This document shows positions 38,435 to 53,400 of a stretch of DNA of 64,000 bases, in pieces. Below the pieces are notes generated by a model. It saw nothing but the letters and a program-made list of their open reading frames with translations. It did not search any database and had not been told where the DNA came from. This DNA is from Bugula neritina. Its lineage: Eukaryota > Bryozoa > Gymnolaemata > Cheilostomatida > Bugulidae. A program made the translations under genes and the position numbers. Positions within the stretch are counted from its first letter, which is position 1, and each line of letters starts with the position of its first letter. Where the stretch lies: positions 1 through 64,000 of the forward strand of contig OZ037770.1 in assembly GCA_964035545.1 (NCBI GenBank). Direction: 5' to 3'.

Positions 38435-41400
38435 CTAGTAGTAGTAGTGATAGTACTACTAGTAGTAGTACTAGTAATAGTAGTAAGAGTAACTCACCAA
38501 TCTACTATCCTCTGGCACTACACTCACAGTCACTCTCTTTCCGTTGTCACTTTCAGACATGCTGTGATTAGAGAGGAAGTCCAGTCCACTTCTGTCACCA
38601 GAGGCACCAAACGCCCTCTGGACAGGGGAGGTGAGAGACGTGGGACTGGTAGTTTGAGAGAAAGAGGTGGATAGGAGACTCATGCCCCCTGAGATGGAAG
38701 CTCCGGCACTGAGGGGGGAGGAGGGTGGCATGAGAGGAAGGGAGCTGCTCGACGTATCACCAACCATCCTGTGTAGTCGGTCATTGTCTGCCTTCAGGTA
38801 ACTCATCTCTTGCTGTAAACAGTCAGCATCATTGTAACTCACTCTGCTGCTGCTGCTGCTGCTGCTGCTTCACTCACTCATACCTTACTAACTCTAGTCT
38901 AGTCACTACTCACTCTAGTCTACTCATACCGTACTAACGCAGTCAACATACCTTCATTCTACCCATGGCATCCCTCAGCTGCTCCAACTGATGGGCCGAG
39001 GTAAGAGCATCCAGTCTTATGTCCGTCAGCTTCATGTCTTTCTCTCTCAACAACCTCTTCATCTCAGCTATAGCCTCAGGAGAGAGCTCATCACAACTAC
39101 ACAAGAGATCAAACTGCCGTCAGCACACTAATCAGTGACATGACAACTTCTATTCACTAAACTAACTCTACAACTCATGCCTAGCCTAGTGTCCTACTGA
39201 TTAGAAACACTCACTCAGTGTAGATGTTGTTGACAACACTCAGTCCCGGGACACTGTTCCGTGAGCCCATGTTATGAGTAGGGGTAGTGGGGGCACTGGC
39301 TGCACTCAACTCCGCATAGTGCATCGGATTCTCCCCCTCCACGTCGGATATTGATCCGCTCGTTGACTTTTTCTTTCCACCAAATGCTTTAGAGAAGCTG
39401 TTACGAATCTAAATTCAAGATGGAATGTTGCAAGTGTATTTGTTTAATGAGTATGAGTGAAAGGAAATAGAAATGGAGAAGTAGTAAATACCTTAGACTT
39501 AGTGTGATTGTGTTGAGAACTCATGGCAGAGTATAAAATCTGATAGAACACAGAGAGATGACTACAGCTCACCAACTGCCTTCATTACACAACGTATAAA
39601 CTCAATTACCAGAAATTTAACCTTTACTCACTCATTTGTATATCAACAAAATATTGATTTGCTAGACTAAGTTTACTGAGACCACCGCGTGAAGGCGGGG
39701 CACGCTCCAGCACTTCATTAACAGACTTAAACCAAAACACTGCAACTAACTCTGCGTAGGTTTCTATGATTTACAGGCCTGCACAGGAAGCGGGGAGGGA
39801 TACGCTGAGCCCCGACTTGATCATAAAGAACTTAGTCAACAGATAGAGATAAAAGTTCCATTAGTAATTAGCTAATAAATAATTTGTGATAACTTCAATT
39901 ATCTTGCAGATCGATTTAATCTGATTACATGAATCAATAAGATAGCGGCATGCGACAAGCTCACCCCGGGAGGGCACAACTCCATATTCTACTTATCAGA
40001 TACACACCCAGTTCTTTTTAGCCTTCTTTCTGGCTTCTGTGGAGGTGCTAATTCCACTTCCCATGGAGCTCATGCTATTCAGACTGTTTATACTGTCAGC
40101 TGACATCTGTCTCTCTAGTCCTGCAGCAAATGATTACACAGCTTAGACACTAGGTAGAGAGCAGGTAGAGAGCAGGTAGAGAGTAGGTAGAGAGTAGGTA
40201 GATACTAGGTAGAGAGTAGGTAGACACTAGGTAGAGAGTAGGTAGACACTAGGTAGAGAGTAGGTAGACACTAGGTAGACATTAGGTAGAGAGCAGGTAG
40301 ATACTAGATAGAGAGTAGGTAGACACTAGGTAGAGAGTAGGTAGAGAGCAGGTAGATACTAGGTAGAGAGCAGGCAGATACTAGGTAGAGAGCAGGTAGA
40401 CACTAGGTAGAGAGTAGGTAGAGAGCAGGTAGACACTAGGTATAGAGTAGGTAGAGAGCAGGTAGACACTAGGTATAGAGTAGGTAGACACTAGATATAC
40501 ACTAGGTAGAGAGTAGGTAGATACTAGGTAGAGAGTAGGTAGAGAGTAGGTATAGAGAGTAGGTAGATACTATGTAGAGAGTAGGTAGAGAGCAGGCAGA
40601 TACTAGGTAGAGAGCAGGTAGACACTAGGTAGAGAGCAGGTACAGAGTAGGTAGAGAGCAGGTAGATACTAGGTAGAGAGTAGGTAGATACTAGGTAGAG
40701 AGCAGGTAGACACTAGATATACACTAGGTAGAGAGTAGGTAGATACTAGGTAGAGAGTAGGTAGATACTAGGTAGAGAGTAGGTATAGAGAGTAGGTATA
40801 GAGAGTAGGTAGATACTATGTAGAGAGCAGGTAGATACTAGGTAAAAAGAGAACAGTGAGCCATTTGATTAGTGAGTTTGTTATTCATATCTACTAACCA
40901 GCAGTTATCTATCAATTTCTATCTGCTAGTCAGAGTGATGACAGTTTGAAAATGTTAATCACCAATAATAAAGTGATTCATGGAAAGGCATTCACATCTC
41001 ATTCTCTTTCCTATGAGTCTCACCACAGCTACATTATTATAGCAGCACTAATTACACCTCTGCTCACTAATTGCAAGCTATGTGAAGAAAACTATTTGTT
41101 GTTTTTTGCTAAAATCACAGAAATATTTCCACATCGACTCTTTGTTTCCATTTATTACATTTTCATGGCCCAAAATATTTCTGGACAAATATAGGAGTAA
41201 TAAAAGCATAGAGGCTAGACTGAGAGTAATTAGTAATAAAGACAGTAGGGAGGGGGTTATGAACTGACCGTGATGGCCCACACTGCTGTGTAAGTTGAGA
41301 GCCTGGTTCTGACTGGTCTGTAGTATCTCAGTGTGAGCCAGGCCTGTCATACGCCTCAGGTTATCAATGGTTGACTTCATATCCGTCAGTTCGGAGTCCT

Positions 41401-44400
41401 TCTGCTCAGATCTGGACTGAAGTTGCTGCAGCCTGGCTGTCATGTTGCCCAGACTCTGTTCAAATGCTTGCACAACGTGAGCCTGTAACAAACAACTGCA
41501 GTATACAAACAACTCTCAACTACTATTACTAACTAACTAACCCAACAATGTGAAGAGGGGAGAGTTGGGAGCCCAACTACTAGTAATAAACTCAGACTGA
41601 ATCTACAAAACACTAATCACCAACATTCTTCACCTCAGGAAACAAAGAAACTGCAAAAAATTACAGTCCAAATTGAGATGAAAGAGTATGCCAGACCTGA
41701 TGGAATATGTAATTGCTTTGTTTATGAATTCCTAGAGCAGCTTGGGTGGGGTATGCGGAGTACACATGGGAGAGGGGAGATGACTCATACAGTTGCAGTT
41801 GTATATACATTTGAATAAAATAACTGCGTGATATCAATAAGACCCAGTGCATACATCATACTGTGTGGTTGATATTGGCATATTTTAAAATATATTATAT
41901 ACAATATGCATAGCAGCCACAGCATATAATTGTCGTGCAGTTAATTATGTGTATGTCTTGTATACTAATAAATCAACCTCTTTGATTTATACCTGCTGCA
42001 TATTTCATTATAAACTGTTTGAGTATACATCTCAAGTTGATTGCACTAGATTAATTAATTGAATATAAATATACAAGTCTAACAGTGTGAGCTAGCATTA
42101 GTGTGCTATGCACACTGTAGCATGTAATGTAGTATGTAGTATGGTACATACTATAGCATGCAGTGTAGTACATACTATAGCATGCAGTGTAGCACATACT
42201 ATAACATGTACTGTAGCACATACTATAGCATGTAGTGTAGCATGATGTACTCAGTTTAGAGTAAGCAGATATTATATGGCATGTGTTAAATTCCGTTACA
42301 ACTCCAGTGGTAAAACACACTACTCTAACAGTAATTAGATTTTATTATAACTCAATTATCCCACAATAATACTCCAAGAAAGCTGAGTTGAGTGGAGAAT
42401 CAATATACAGTGAAGATGTCACCACATATTATATCACTTTACACCCTGTAGTATCAGTGTAGGTACTGTAGTAACAGTGTACGTACTGTAGTATCAGTGT
42501 AGGTACTGTAGTAACAGTGTAGGTACTGTAGTATCAGTGTACGTACTGTAGTATCAGTGTAGGTACTGTAGTATCAGTGTACGTACTGTAGTATCAGTGT
42601 AGGTACTGTAGTATCAGTGTACGTACTGTAGTATCAGTGTAGGTACTGTAGTATCAGTGTAGGTACTGTAGTAACAGTGTAGGTACTGTAGTATCAGTGT
42701 ACGTACTGTAGTATCAGTGTAGGTACTGTAGTATCAGTGTAGGTACTGTAGTATCAGTGTAAGTACTGTAGTATCAGAGTAGGTACTGTAATATCAGTGT
42801 AGGTACTGTAGTATCAGTGTAAGTACTGTAGTATCAGTGTAGGTACTGTAGTATCAGTGTACGTACTGTAGTATCAGAGTAGGTACTGTAATATCAGTGT
42901 ACGTACTGTAGTATCAGTGTACGTACTGTAGTATCAGTGTACGTACTGTAATATCAGTGTACGTACTGTAGTATCAGTGTACGTACTGTAGTATCAGTGT
43001 AGGTACTGTAGTATCAGTGTACGTACTGTAGTATCAGTGTACGTACTGTAGTAACAGTGTACGTACTGTAGTATCAGTGTAGGTACTGTAGTATCAGTGT
43101 AAGTACTGTAGTAACAGTGTACGTACTGTAGTATCAGTGTACGTACTGTAGTATCAGTGTACGTACTGTAGTATCAGTGTAAGTACAATACGTACAGTAT
43201 ACTACAGTATACTACAGTATACTGTAGCAAACCTCCACCTTACCATGTACGTTTCCGACACACTATCACAAAGTCTCTCATTGTCAGCATGCAACTGCTG
43301 CAACTGTTGCTGACGTTCTCGCTGACTTTTAGGAGACCGAGGCAGGGTGGTAAACTCACTCCCCCGCATCCTGTTGACTCTAGAGACGTGAGGAGACTTA
43401 GGCATGTCTCCTCTCACTGGAGGATTCGCTGATATCCCACCTGCACCCTTCGAGGGCTTCTCATCAAATCCATAGAAACTACTGTAGGTCCGCTCCATGT
43501 TGACAAGACTGTGCAGGTGCTTCTGATAACACAGTTGACACTAGGAAAGGCGACACACTGCAGGTGGTCCCAACAGACTACGTCCAACAAGTGCTCTGGG
43601 TTATTAGCAGTGAGTCATATTAGCCACTAACCAATCAGAAGTGGTTAACAGAGCTCAGCCAATAAGAGCACAGAGGCTGGTGCAGAGGTTATTGAAGCTG
43701 ACTAGTTGATGATTTATGACATATGGGGCAGCATTATATGTGGCAGCGTTAGAGCTGGTAATGAATGTCAAGAAGTTGGTAATGGTTTATTCATTGCTGA
43801 GTTAATTGTGTAGTCCCAATGAAACATAATATAGCCCTGAAGTAGAGCCTGTACACACACAATAGCATCTACACACAATAGTATTTACACATCAACTGTT
43901 TCTCCAAGACTAGAAAGTGTTCCCCAGACAGGAGACATCAGGGATAATTAGTAGCAATTACAGCTGGTATATTAGCTGTTGTCTATCATATCTCAACCAA
44001 TATGGTGCTAGTATATCATATACTTATGTATGGTGCTAGTATATCATGGCATAGCTGAATGAGTTGAAGAGATACACAAGTGAAAGGCTGCAGAGAAGGG
44101 AGGTGCAGAGCATGTCTATACTGACAGGTAATTAATGAGGAGATACTGCATACAGACTAGTAGCAGCTGGTGAACTGTTGCTACAGTTGCAAGAGGTGCA
44201 CTGAGTTGGTGAAGAGCGGGTGGCTATGGGTACCCCCAACCCCTCAATCTATAGACTACAACCTACATAGCTACCATGTCACATGACCTACATAGTTACT
44301 GGTCATGTGACCTAATATACTCTGTTGTATTGCATTTCAAATGAAAATAATGGCAACTAAAATATCCATAAGGAATTATGGAGTGATATTAAAAGATGGA

Positions 44401-47400
44401 TAGACTTAGACTGGTGTTGAATAGAGAAAGTGTATCAATGTGTACAGAGACTGGTGGGGATTACACCATCTTACATATACACTCAATACACTCAAGTAGC
44501 TTTAATTATTAATATACTATAAGCTGACATACAAACAAACAATAACATTAGACTAGGCAGCAGCAGATCAATACAACTACCCTGTATGCTGACAGCAACA
44601 CTAGAGTAGCAGAACTAGAGTAGCAGAACTAGAGTATAAATAGGGGGGACAACTTACATTAGTTGTGAGTTGATTAGTGAGAGTATAGACTTGCTCCTTG
44701 GCATGTTCCAGTTCCCTTCTTAACTTATGAGTCTAAAATACATCAATATACTAACTATACACTGTATATACTAACTATACACTGTATATACTAACTATAC
44801 ACTGTATATACTAACTATACACTGTATATACTAACTATACACTGTATATACTAACTATACACCGTATATACTAACTATACACTGTATATACTAACTATAC
44901 ACTGTATATACTAACTATACACTGTATATACTAACTATACACTGTATATACTAACTATACACTGTATATACTAACTATACACCGTATATACTAACTATAC
45001 ACTGTATATACTAACTATACACTGTATATACTAACTATACAGTATATACTATACACTGTATATACTAACTATACACCGTATATACTAACTACACACTGTA
45101 TATACTAACTATACACCGTATATACTAACTATACACCGTATATACTAACTATACACTGTATATACTAACTACACACTGTATATACTAACTATACACTGTA
45201 TATACTAACTATACACTGTATTTACTAACTATACACTGTATATACTAACTATACACCGTATATACTATCTATACACTGTATATACTAACTATACACTGTA
45301 TATACTAACTATACACTGTATATACTAACTATACACCGTATTTACTAACTATACACTGTATATACTAACTATACACTGTATATACTAACTATACACTGTA
45401 TATACTAACTATACACTGTATATACTAACTATACACTGTATATACTAACTACACACTGTATATACTAACTACACACTGTATATACTAACTATACACCGTA
45501 TATACTAACTATACACTGTATATACTAACTATACACCGTATATACTATCTATACACTGTATATATTAACTATACCCTGTATATACTAACTATACACTGTA
45601 TATACTAACTAGTATACTGTATATACTATACACTGTATATACTAACTATACACTGTATATACTAACTATACACTGTATATACTAACTATACACCGTATAT
45701 ACTATCTAGTACACTGTATATACTAACTGTACACTGTATATACTAACTATACACTGTATATACTATACACTGTATATACTATACACTGTATATACTAACT
45801 ATACACTGTATATACTAACTATACACCGTATATACTATCTAGTACACTGTATATACTATCTAGTACACCGTATATACTAACTATACACTGTATATACTAA
45901 CTATACACTGTATATACTAACTGTACACTGTATATACTAACTATACACTGTATTTACTAACTATACACCGTATATACTAACTATACACTGTATATACTAA
46001 CTATACGCTGTATATACTAACTATACACTGTATATACTAACTATACACTGTATATACTAACTACACACTGTATATACTAACTATACACCGTATATACTAA
46101 CTATACACCGTATATACTAACTATACACTGTATATACTAACTATACACTGTATATACTAACTACACACTGTATATACTAACTACACACTGTATATACTAA
46201 CTATACACTGTATTTACTAACTATACACTGTATATACTAACTATACACCGTATATACTATCTATACACTGTATATACTAACTATACACTGTATATACTAA
46301 CTATACACTGTATATACTAACTATACACCGTATTTACTAACTATACACTGTATATACTAACTATACACTGTATATACTAACTATACACTGTATATACTAA
46401 CTATACACTGTATATACTAACTATACACTGTATATACTAACTACACACTGTATATACTAACTATACACTGTATATACTAACTATACACCGTATATACTAA
46501 CTATACACTGTATATACTAACTATACACCGTATATACTATCTATACACTGTATATATTAACTATACCCTGTATATACTAACTATACACTGTATATACTAA
46601 CTAGTATACTGTATATACTATACACTGTATATACTAACTATACACTGTATATACTAACTATACACTGTATATACTAACTATACACCGTATATACTATCTA
46701 GTACACTGTATATACTAACTGTACACTGTATATACTAACTATACACTGTATATACTATACACTGTATATACTATACACTGTATATACTAACTATACACTG
46801 TATATACTAACTATACACCGTATATACTATCTAGTACACTGTATATACTATCTAGTACACCGTATATACTAACTATACACTGTATATACTAACTATACAC
46901 TGTATATACTAACTGTACACTGTATATACTAACTATACACTGTATTTACTAACTATACACCGTATATACTAACTATACACTGTATATACTAACTATACGC
47001 TGTATATACTAACTATACACTGTATATACTAACTATACACTGTATATACTAACTATACACTGTATATACTATATACTAACTATACACTGTATATACTAAC
47101 TACACACTGTATATACTAACTATACACCGTATATACTAACCTCAGCAGAATTTCTCTCATCTGCCTGCAAAATAAAGAAAACAATATATTTAAATAGTAA
47201 AAAATGGATTGCAACAAAAAGATAACAATTTAAAGTAAATCTATACTAAGTGTGAAAATGGGCTGTTGTTAGCACGTACCGTAGAATACATGCTAGAGCT
47301 GGTGGAGTTTAGGCTAATCTGGGAGCCTCTCACTACAAGAGAAGAGAGTAGTAATACAGTAATATAGTAATATAGTAATATAGTAATACAGTAATATAGT

Positions 47401-50400
47401 AGTACAGTAATATAGTAATACAGTAATATAGTAATACAGTAATATAATAATACAGGTTACAGTAATATAGTATTACAAATGATAGTAGTATAGTAATATA
47501 GTAATACAGGTTACAGTAATATAGTAATACAGGTGATAGTAATACAGTAATATAGTAATATAGTAATACAGTAATACAGGTGATAGTAATATAGTAATAT
47601 AGTAATACTAGTAATATAGTAATACAGTAATACAGGTGATAGTAATACAGTAATATAGTAATATAAGTAAGCATACCATCTGGGTGGTCTTTGTTGATTG
47701 GCTGGCAGCACTGACTACAGAGGGACTTTCTCTCTACCACCCCGCTGTCACTCTCGTATCCCCCCTGATGCACGTGAGAATACAGACTAGCGGCAGCAGA
47801 GCCGGACAGCATGGAGTTGTGGCCGTGAGAGAGCTGGTAGTGTGTAGCCATAGTTCTACTTGGACAGTGTTTAGACTGAGCACCTCTAGATGAGCTGAAG
47901 CTCCTTGCGGGGCCAGCAGACGCCCCCCTTGCAGCTGTGTCACTAGTAGCTGATCTCATGACCCACACCGGACTGGCATTGTCACTCAGTCCACTGCCAG
48001 ACATGTCACTCGTCATGTAGGTATAACTACGTGGGTCCACGGCTGAGAGATTTCTACTCCTACCTGCAGTCAAAGTAATCAACTCACAGTCAACTAGTAG
48101 TTAGAGTATAACTCACAGTCAACTAGTAGTTAGAGTAAACAACTCACAGTCAACTAGTAGTTAGAGTAAACAACTCACAGTCAACTAGTAGTTAGAGTAA
48201 TCAACTCACAGTCAACTAATAGTTAGAGTAATCAACTCACAGTCAACTAATAGCTAGAGTAAACAACTCACAGTCAACTAGTAGTTAGAGTATTAGTTAG
48301 AGTATAACTCACCCAGAGTGTGGTACTTGTACAGATCATCTGGTTTATTGGCTAAACTTTGCTGAGTCTTAGAAGAGATCAAGCCTTTGGCCCTTTGCTG
48401 TTCGACTAAACACTTCTCTGTGATGGAATAGTTACAGCCCGAGTCACTGAGGTAGCCATTAGCTGTGGATCTGAGACTGAGTGGCACTCGGACACCTACA
48501 GTGTGTAACTCTATACAGTGTGTAACTCTATACAGTGTGAGTAACTCTATACAGTGTGTAACTCTACACAGTGTGTAACTCTACACAGTGTGTGTAACGC
48601 ACCATTCCTCTCCATCATGTCTGACGAGGTACAGGATATTTGTCCTTGACCTGGTCTATAAGGAGCAGCTAAACACTTCAAGTCGGTGTTGAAGAAGACA
48701 CCAGAGCTGTGATTGGTTGGGCTGTCTTCCGCAGTGTCAACGAGATCTAAAGTGTCACTGATGTCTCCAGAGCTCACTGAACTTGCGTCATCTTCGTCAA
48801 AGCTGTAAGAGAGAGACTGAGCTGTATAAGAGAGAGACTGAGCTGTATAAGAGAGAGACTGAGCTGTATAAGAGAGAGACTGAGCTGTATAAGAGAGAGA
48901 CTGAGCTGTATAAGAGAGAGACTGAGCTGTATAAGAGAGAGACTGAGCTGTATAAGAGAGAGACTGAGCTGTATAAGAGAGAGACTGAGCTGTATAAGAG
49001 AGAGACTGAGCTGTATAAGAGAGAGACTGAGCTGTATAAGAGAGAGACTGAGCTGTATAAGAGAGAGACTGAGCTGTATAAGAGAGAGACTGAGCTGTAT
49101 AAGAGAGAGACTGAGCTGTATAAGAGAGAGACTGAGCTGTATAAGAGAGAGACTGAGCTGTATAAGAGAGAGACTGAGCTGTATAAGAGAGAGACTGAGC
49201 TGTATAAGAGAGAGACTGAGCTGTATAACAGAGAGAGACTGAGCTGTATAACAGAGAGACTGAGCTGTATAACAGAGAGACTGGGCTGTATAAGAGAGAG
49301 ACTGAGCTGTATAACAGAGAGACTGAGCTGTATAACAGAGAGACTGGGCTGTATAAGAGAGAGACTGAGCTGTATAAGAGAGAGACTGAGCTGTATAACA
49401 GAGAGACTGAGCTGTATAACAGAGAGACTGAGCTGTATAACAGAGAGACTGGGCTGTATAAGAGAGAGACTGAGCTGTATAAGAGAGAGACTGAGCTGTA
49501 TAAGAGAGAGACTGAGCTGTATAAGAGAGAGACTGAGCTGTATAAGAGAGAGACTGAGCTGTATAAGAGAGAGACTGAGCTGTATAAGAGAGAGACTGAG
49601 CTGTATAAGAGAGAGACTGAGCTGTATAAGAGAGAGACTGAGCTGTATAAGAGAGAGATTGAGCTGTATAACAGAGAGACTGAGCTGTATAAGAGAGATA
49701 CTGAGCTGTATAAGAGAGAGACTGAGCTGTATAAGAGAGAGACTGAGCTGTATAAGAGAGAGACTGAGCTGTATAAGAGAGAGACTGAGCTGTATAAGAG
49801 AGAGACTGAGCTGTATAACAGAGTGACTGAGCTGTAAGTTAGGTCTCTGCATGTAGCTTCAGTACCCACTGTTTGAGTAACAAACATGTCTTTAGTATGA
49901 AAGGCAGCTAATGTGAATATCCTAAGGCTATGATTAACATATTGATGTGAGCAGCTCAGAAACAATGTTTCTGGGTTTATTTATAAAAGCTGTTTATAAT
50001 TTGTGGGCTAAAGAAAAGCCGGGCAACAAGGCAGAGCCACTGTATACACACTTGAGTGTTAAGCTAAGAACTGAGTCTAAACCAAAGAATTAATACAGTC
50101 ACAATATGTCAAGGAGGCAGGATGAGTGCTAGTATATTAAATTACTTGTAGTTGTTTAGTTCTCTAAGAGCAGGTCCCATATGTTACATGTATTGTCCTG
50201 AATACAGGTACTGAATACAGCTACTGAATACAGGTACTGAATACAACACAGCACCCACCTTGAACTAGTAAACCTACTCCAGTGTCCTACTCAACACACA
50301 GTCAACTAACTCAGTGAACCAGCTTAGTGAAGCTCTAAGGAATGGAGTGACAAAACAACCAGCAGGAATACATTAAACAAAAGTAAGGAGTGAATGCAGC

Positions 50401-53400
50401 TCTCAGTAAATGCAGCACTCAGTGAATGTGGTACTCAGTGAATGCAGCACATTATAGAAGTAGTCCAGGTGGCAGGCATGAAACAGGGTTACTGTTTGAT
50501 AAAGCAACAAGTTTATTTGCGAACTTGCAGTAGAATTGATGAGTTAATGATATGTAAACATGAGGGGTATTGAGATAGGCTGTTCCCAGAGAGACACCAT
50601 TGTCTAACAGCAAAGATAATGTGAGATTTAATTACTTCAATCTAACTTCAGTAGGACAATGTTATTAATAACAACAGACACAGTAATAATAATACAGAGT
50701 AGAGTATACTATATGTATAATACAGTAAATACTGGAGTATACTATATAATACAGAGTATACTATATAATACAGAGTAGAGAGAGTATAATACAGAGTATA
50801 GTAGAGTATAATACAGAGTATAGTAGAGTATAATACAGAGTATAGTAGAGTATAATACAGAGTATAGTAGAGTATAATACAGAGTAGAGAGTATAATACA
50901 GAGTAGAGAGAGTATAATACAGAGTAGAGAGAGTATAATACAGAGTAGAGAGAGTATAATACAGAGTATAATAGAGTATAATACAGAGTAGAGAGAGTAT
51001 AATACAGAGTAGAGAGAGTATAATACAGAGTATAGTAGAGTATAATACAGAGTATAGTAAAGTATAATACAGAGTATAGTAGAGTATAATACAGAGTATA
51101 GTAAAGTATAATACAGAGTATAGTAGAGTATAATACAGAGTATAGTAGAGTATAATACAGAGTATAGTAGAGTATAATACAGAGTAGAGTAGAGTATAAT
51201 ACAGAGTATAGTAGAGTATAATACAGAGTATAGTAGAGTATAATACAGAGTATAGTAGAGTATAATACAGAGTATAGTAGAGTATAATACAGAGTATAGT
51301 AGAGTATAATACAGAGTATAGTAAAGTATAATACAGAGTATAGTAGAGTATAATACAGAGTATAGTAAAGTATAATACAGAGTATAGTAGAGTATAATAC
51401 AGAGTATAGTAGAGTATAATACAGAGTATAGTAGAGTATAATACAGAGTAGAGTAGAGTATAATACAGAGTATAGTAGAGTATAATACAGAGTATAGTAG
51501 AGTATAATACAGAGTATAGTAGAGTATAATACAGAGTATAGTAGAGTATAATACTTGCAGAAATCGATTAAAGTGTTGACTTGGTGAACACTTGACTAAT
51601 GTAGTATTTGTACACACATCTACCTCAACACAGATATACTATATACAGATATACTATATACAGATACTATATACAGATATACTATATACAGATATACTAT
51701 ATACAGATATACTATATACAGATATACTATATACAGATATACTATAGTCAATACAGATATACTATATACAGATATACTATATACTATATACAGATATACT
51801 ATAGCCAATACAGATATACTATATACAGATACTATATACAGATATACTATATACAGATATACTATATACAGATATACTATATACAGATATACTATATACA
51901 GATATACTATATACTATACACAGATATATTATACACAGATATACTATATACAGATATACTATATACAGATATACTATATACAGATATACTATATACAGAT
52001 ATACTATATACTATATACAGATATACTATATACAGATATACTATATACAGATATACTATATACAGATATACTATATACAGATATACTATATACAGATATA
52101 CTATATACAGATATACTATATACAGATATACTATATACTATATACAGATATACTATATACATATATACTATATACAGATATACTATATACAGATATACTA
52201 TATACAGATATACTATATACAGATATACTATAGCCAATACAGATACTATATACAGATACTATATACAGATATACTATATACAGATATACTATATACAGAT
52301 ATACTATATACTATACACAGATATACTATACACAGATATACTATACACAGATATACTATATACAGATATACTATATACAGATATACTATATACAGATATA
52401 CTATATACAGATATACTATATACAGATATACTATATACTATATACAGATATACTATATACATATATACTATATACAGATATACTATATACAGATATACTA
52501 TATACAGATATACTATAGTCAATACTATATACTATACAGATGTGCTAGTAAAGAGTGCAGGTGTAAGTTAAGTCTGTCTAGTCATATAAGTCAGCAGAAA
52601 GGAATCGTGCAGGTGCATCAGCAGCAACCAATCATAGTGACAGAACCATTTCAGCAACCAATCATAGTGACAGAATCACCTCAGCAACCAATCATAGTGA
52701 CAGAATCACCTCAACAACCAATCATAGTGATAGAATCACCCCAGCAACCAATCAGAACACAGGCAGGCCCCATGTGGAGTAATAAATAGGGGAAAATCCA
52801 TGCAGGTAGCTTCCAGTAAGAAATTGATAATCATGAGCAATCAGTGATGTAATTAACTGGTAACTAATTTAACGGCAACTTTTTGGCATGTAATTTGTAG
52901 CTCTTAAAGCTGACATTAGCTTAAACATCGTAAGCATCCAGGTTATTTTGATAAAATCAATTACTGTTAATTAAAAGATCATACTTTTTTAGTAGCATTC
53001 ACAAAATATATACAAAAAATCTCAACTCAATATACCAGAAAAAATGAATTAAAATATATGTGTTAATAGCACTGATATTGACGTGACCGTGGCACATGAA
53101 AAATCTGAAAAAAGAGTTGTCTTCTTTTTTTCTATATTAATATATAGAGCTTGTCGTGAAAATAAAGATTTTTTTAAAAAAATATTGTGACCCTCTGGTA
53201 ACTTCCTGAATTTAGAAAATTAACTCATATATTTCTTTTCATGTGGACAACAGCTCACTTTTTTTTAAATTTATTTTGAAGCTCTTTTCGTAAAAAATAA
53301 TCAAAAGTAAAAAATCCAAAATTTTTACAAATTGGTTCGGGGCTTGACGTGAAAGGCATTTGGACGAAGATGTCAAGGTCACCATTAATAAATTTATTTC

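Noticed and set aside
38026-38674. Poly-Ser and poly-Val open frames
   Set aside because: Artefact of the AGT microsatellite in a NAV intron.
48547-49965. 472-codon minus-strand frame with LLYSSVS repeats
   Set aside because: 21-bp satellite read as protein; only its final part (from SFDEDDASS) is a real exon, entered through the acceptor at 48803.
50742-52789. Tyr/Leu-rich and RYTIY-repeat frames
   Set aside because: Intronic satellites whose unit or repeat context is stop-free; no splice or homology support.
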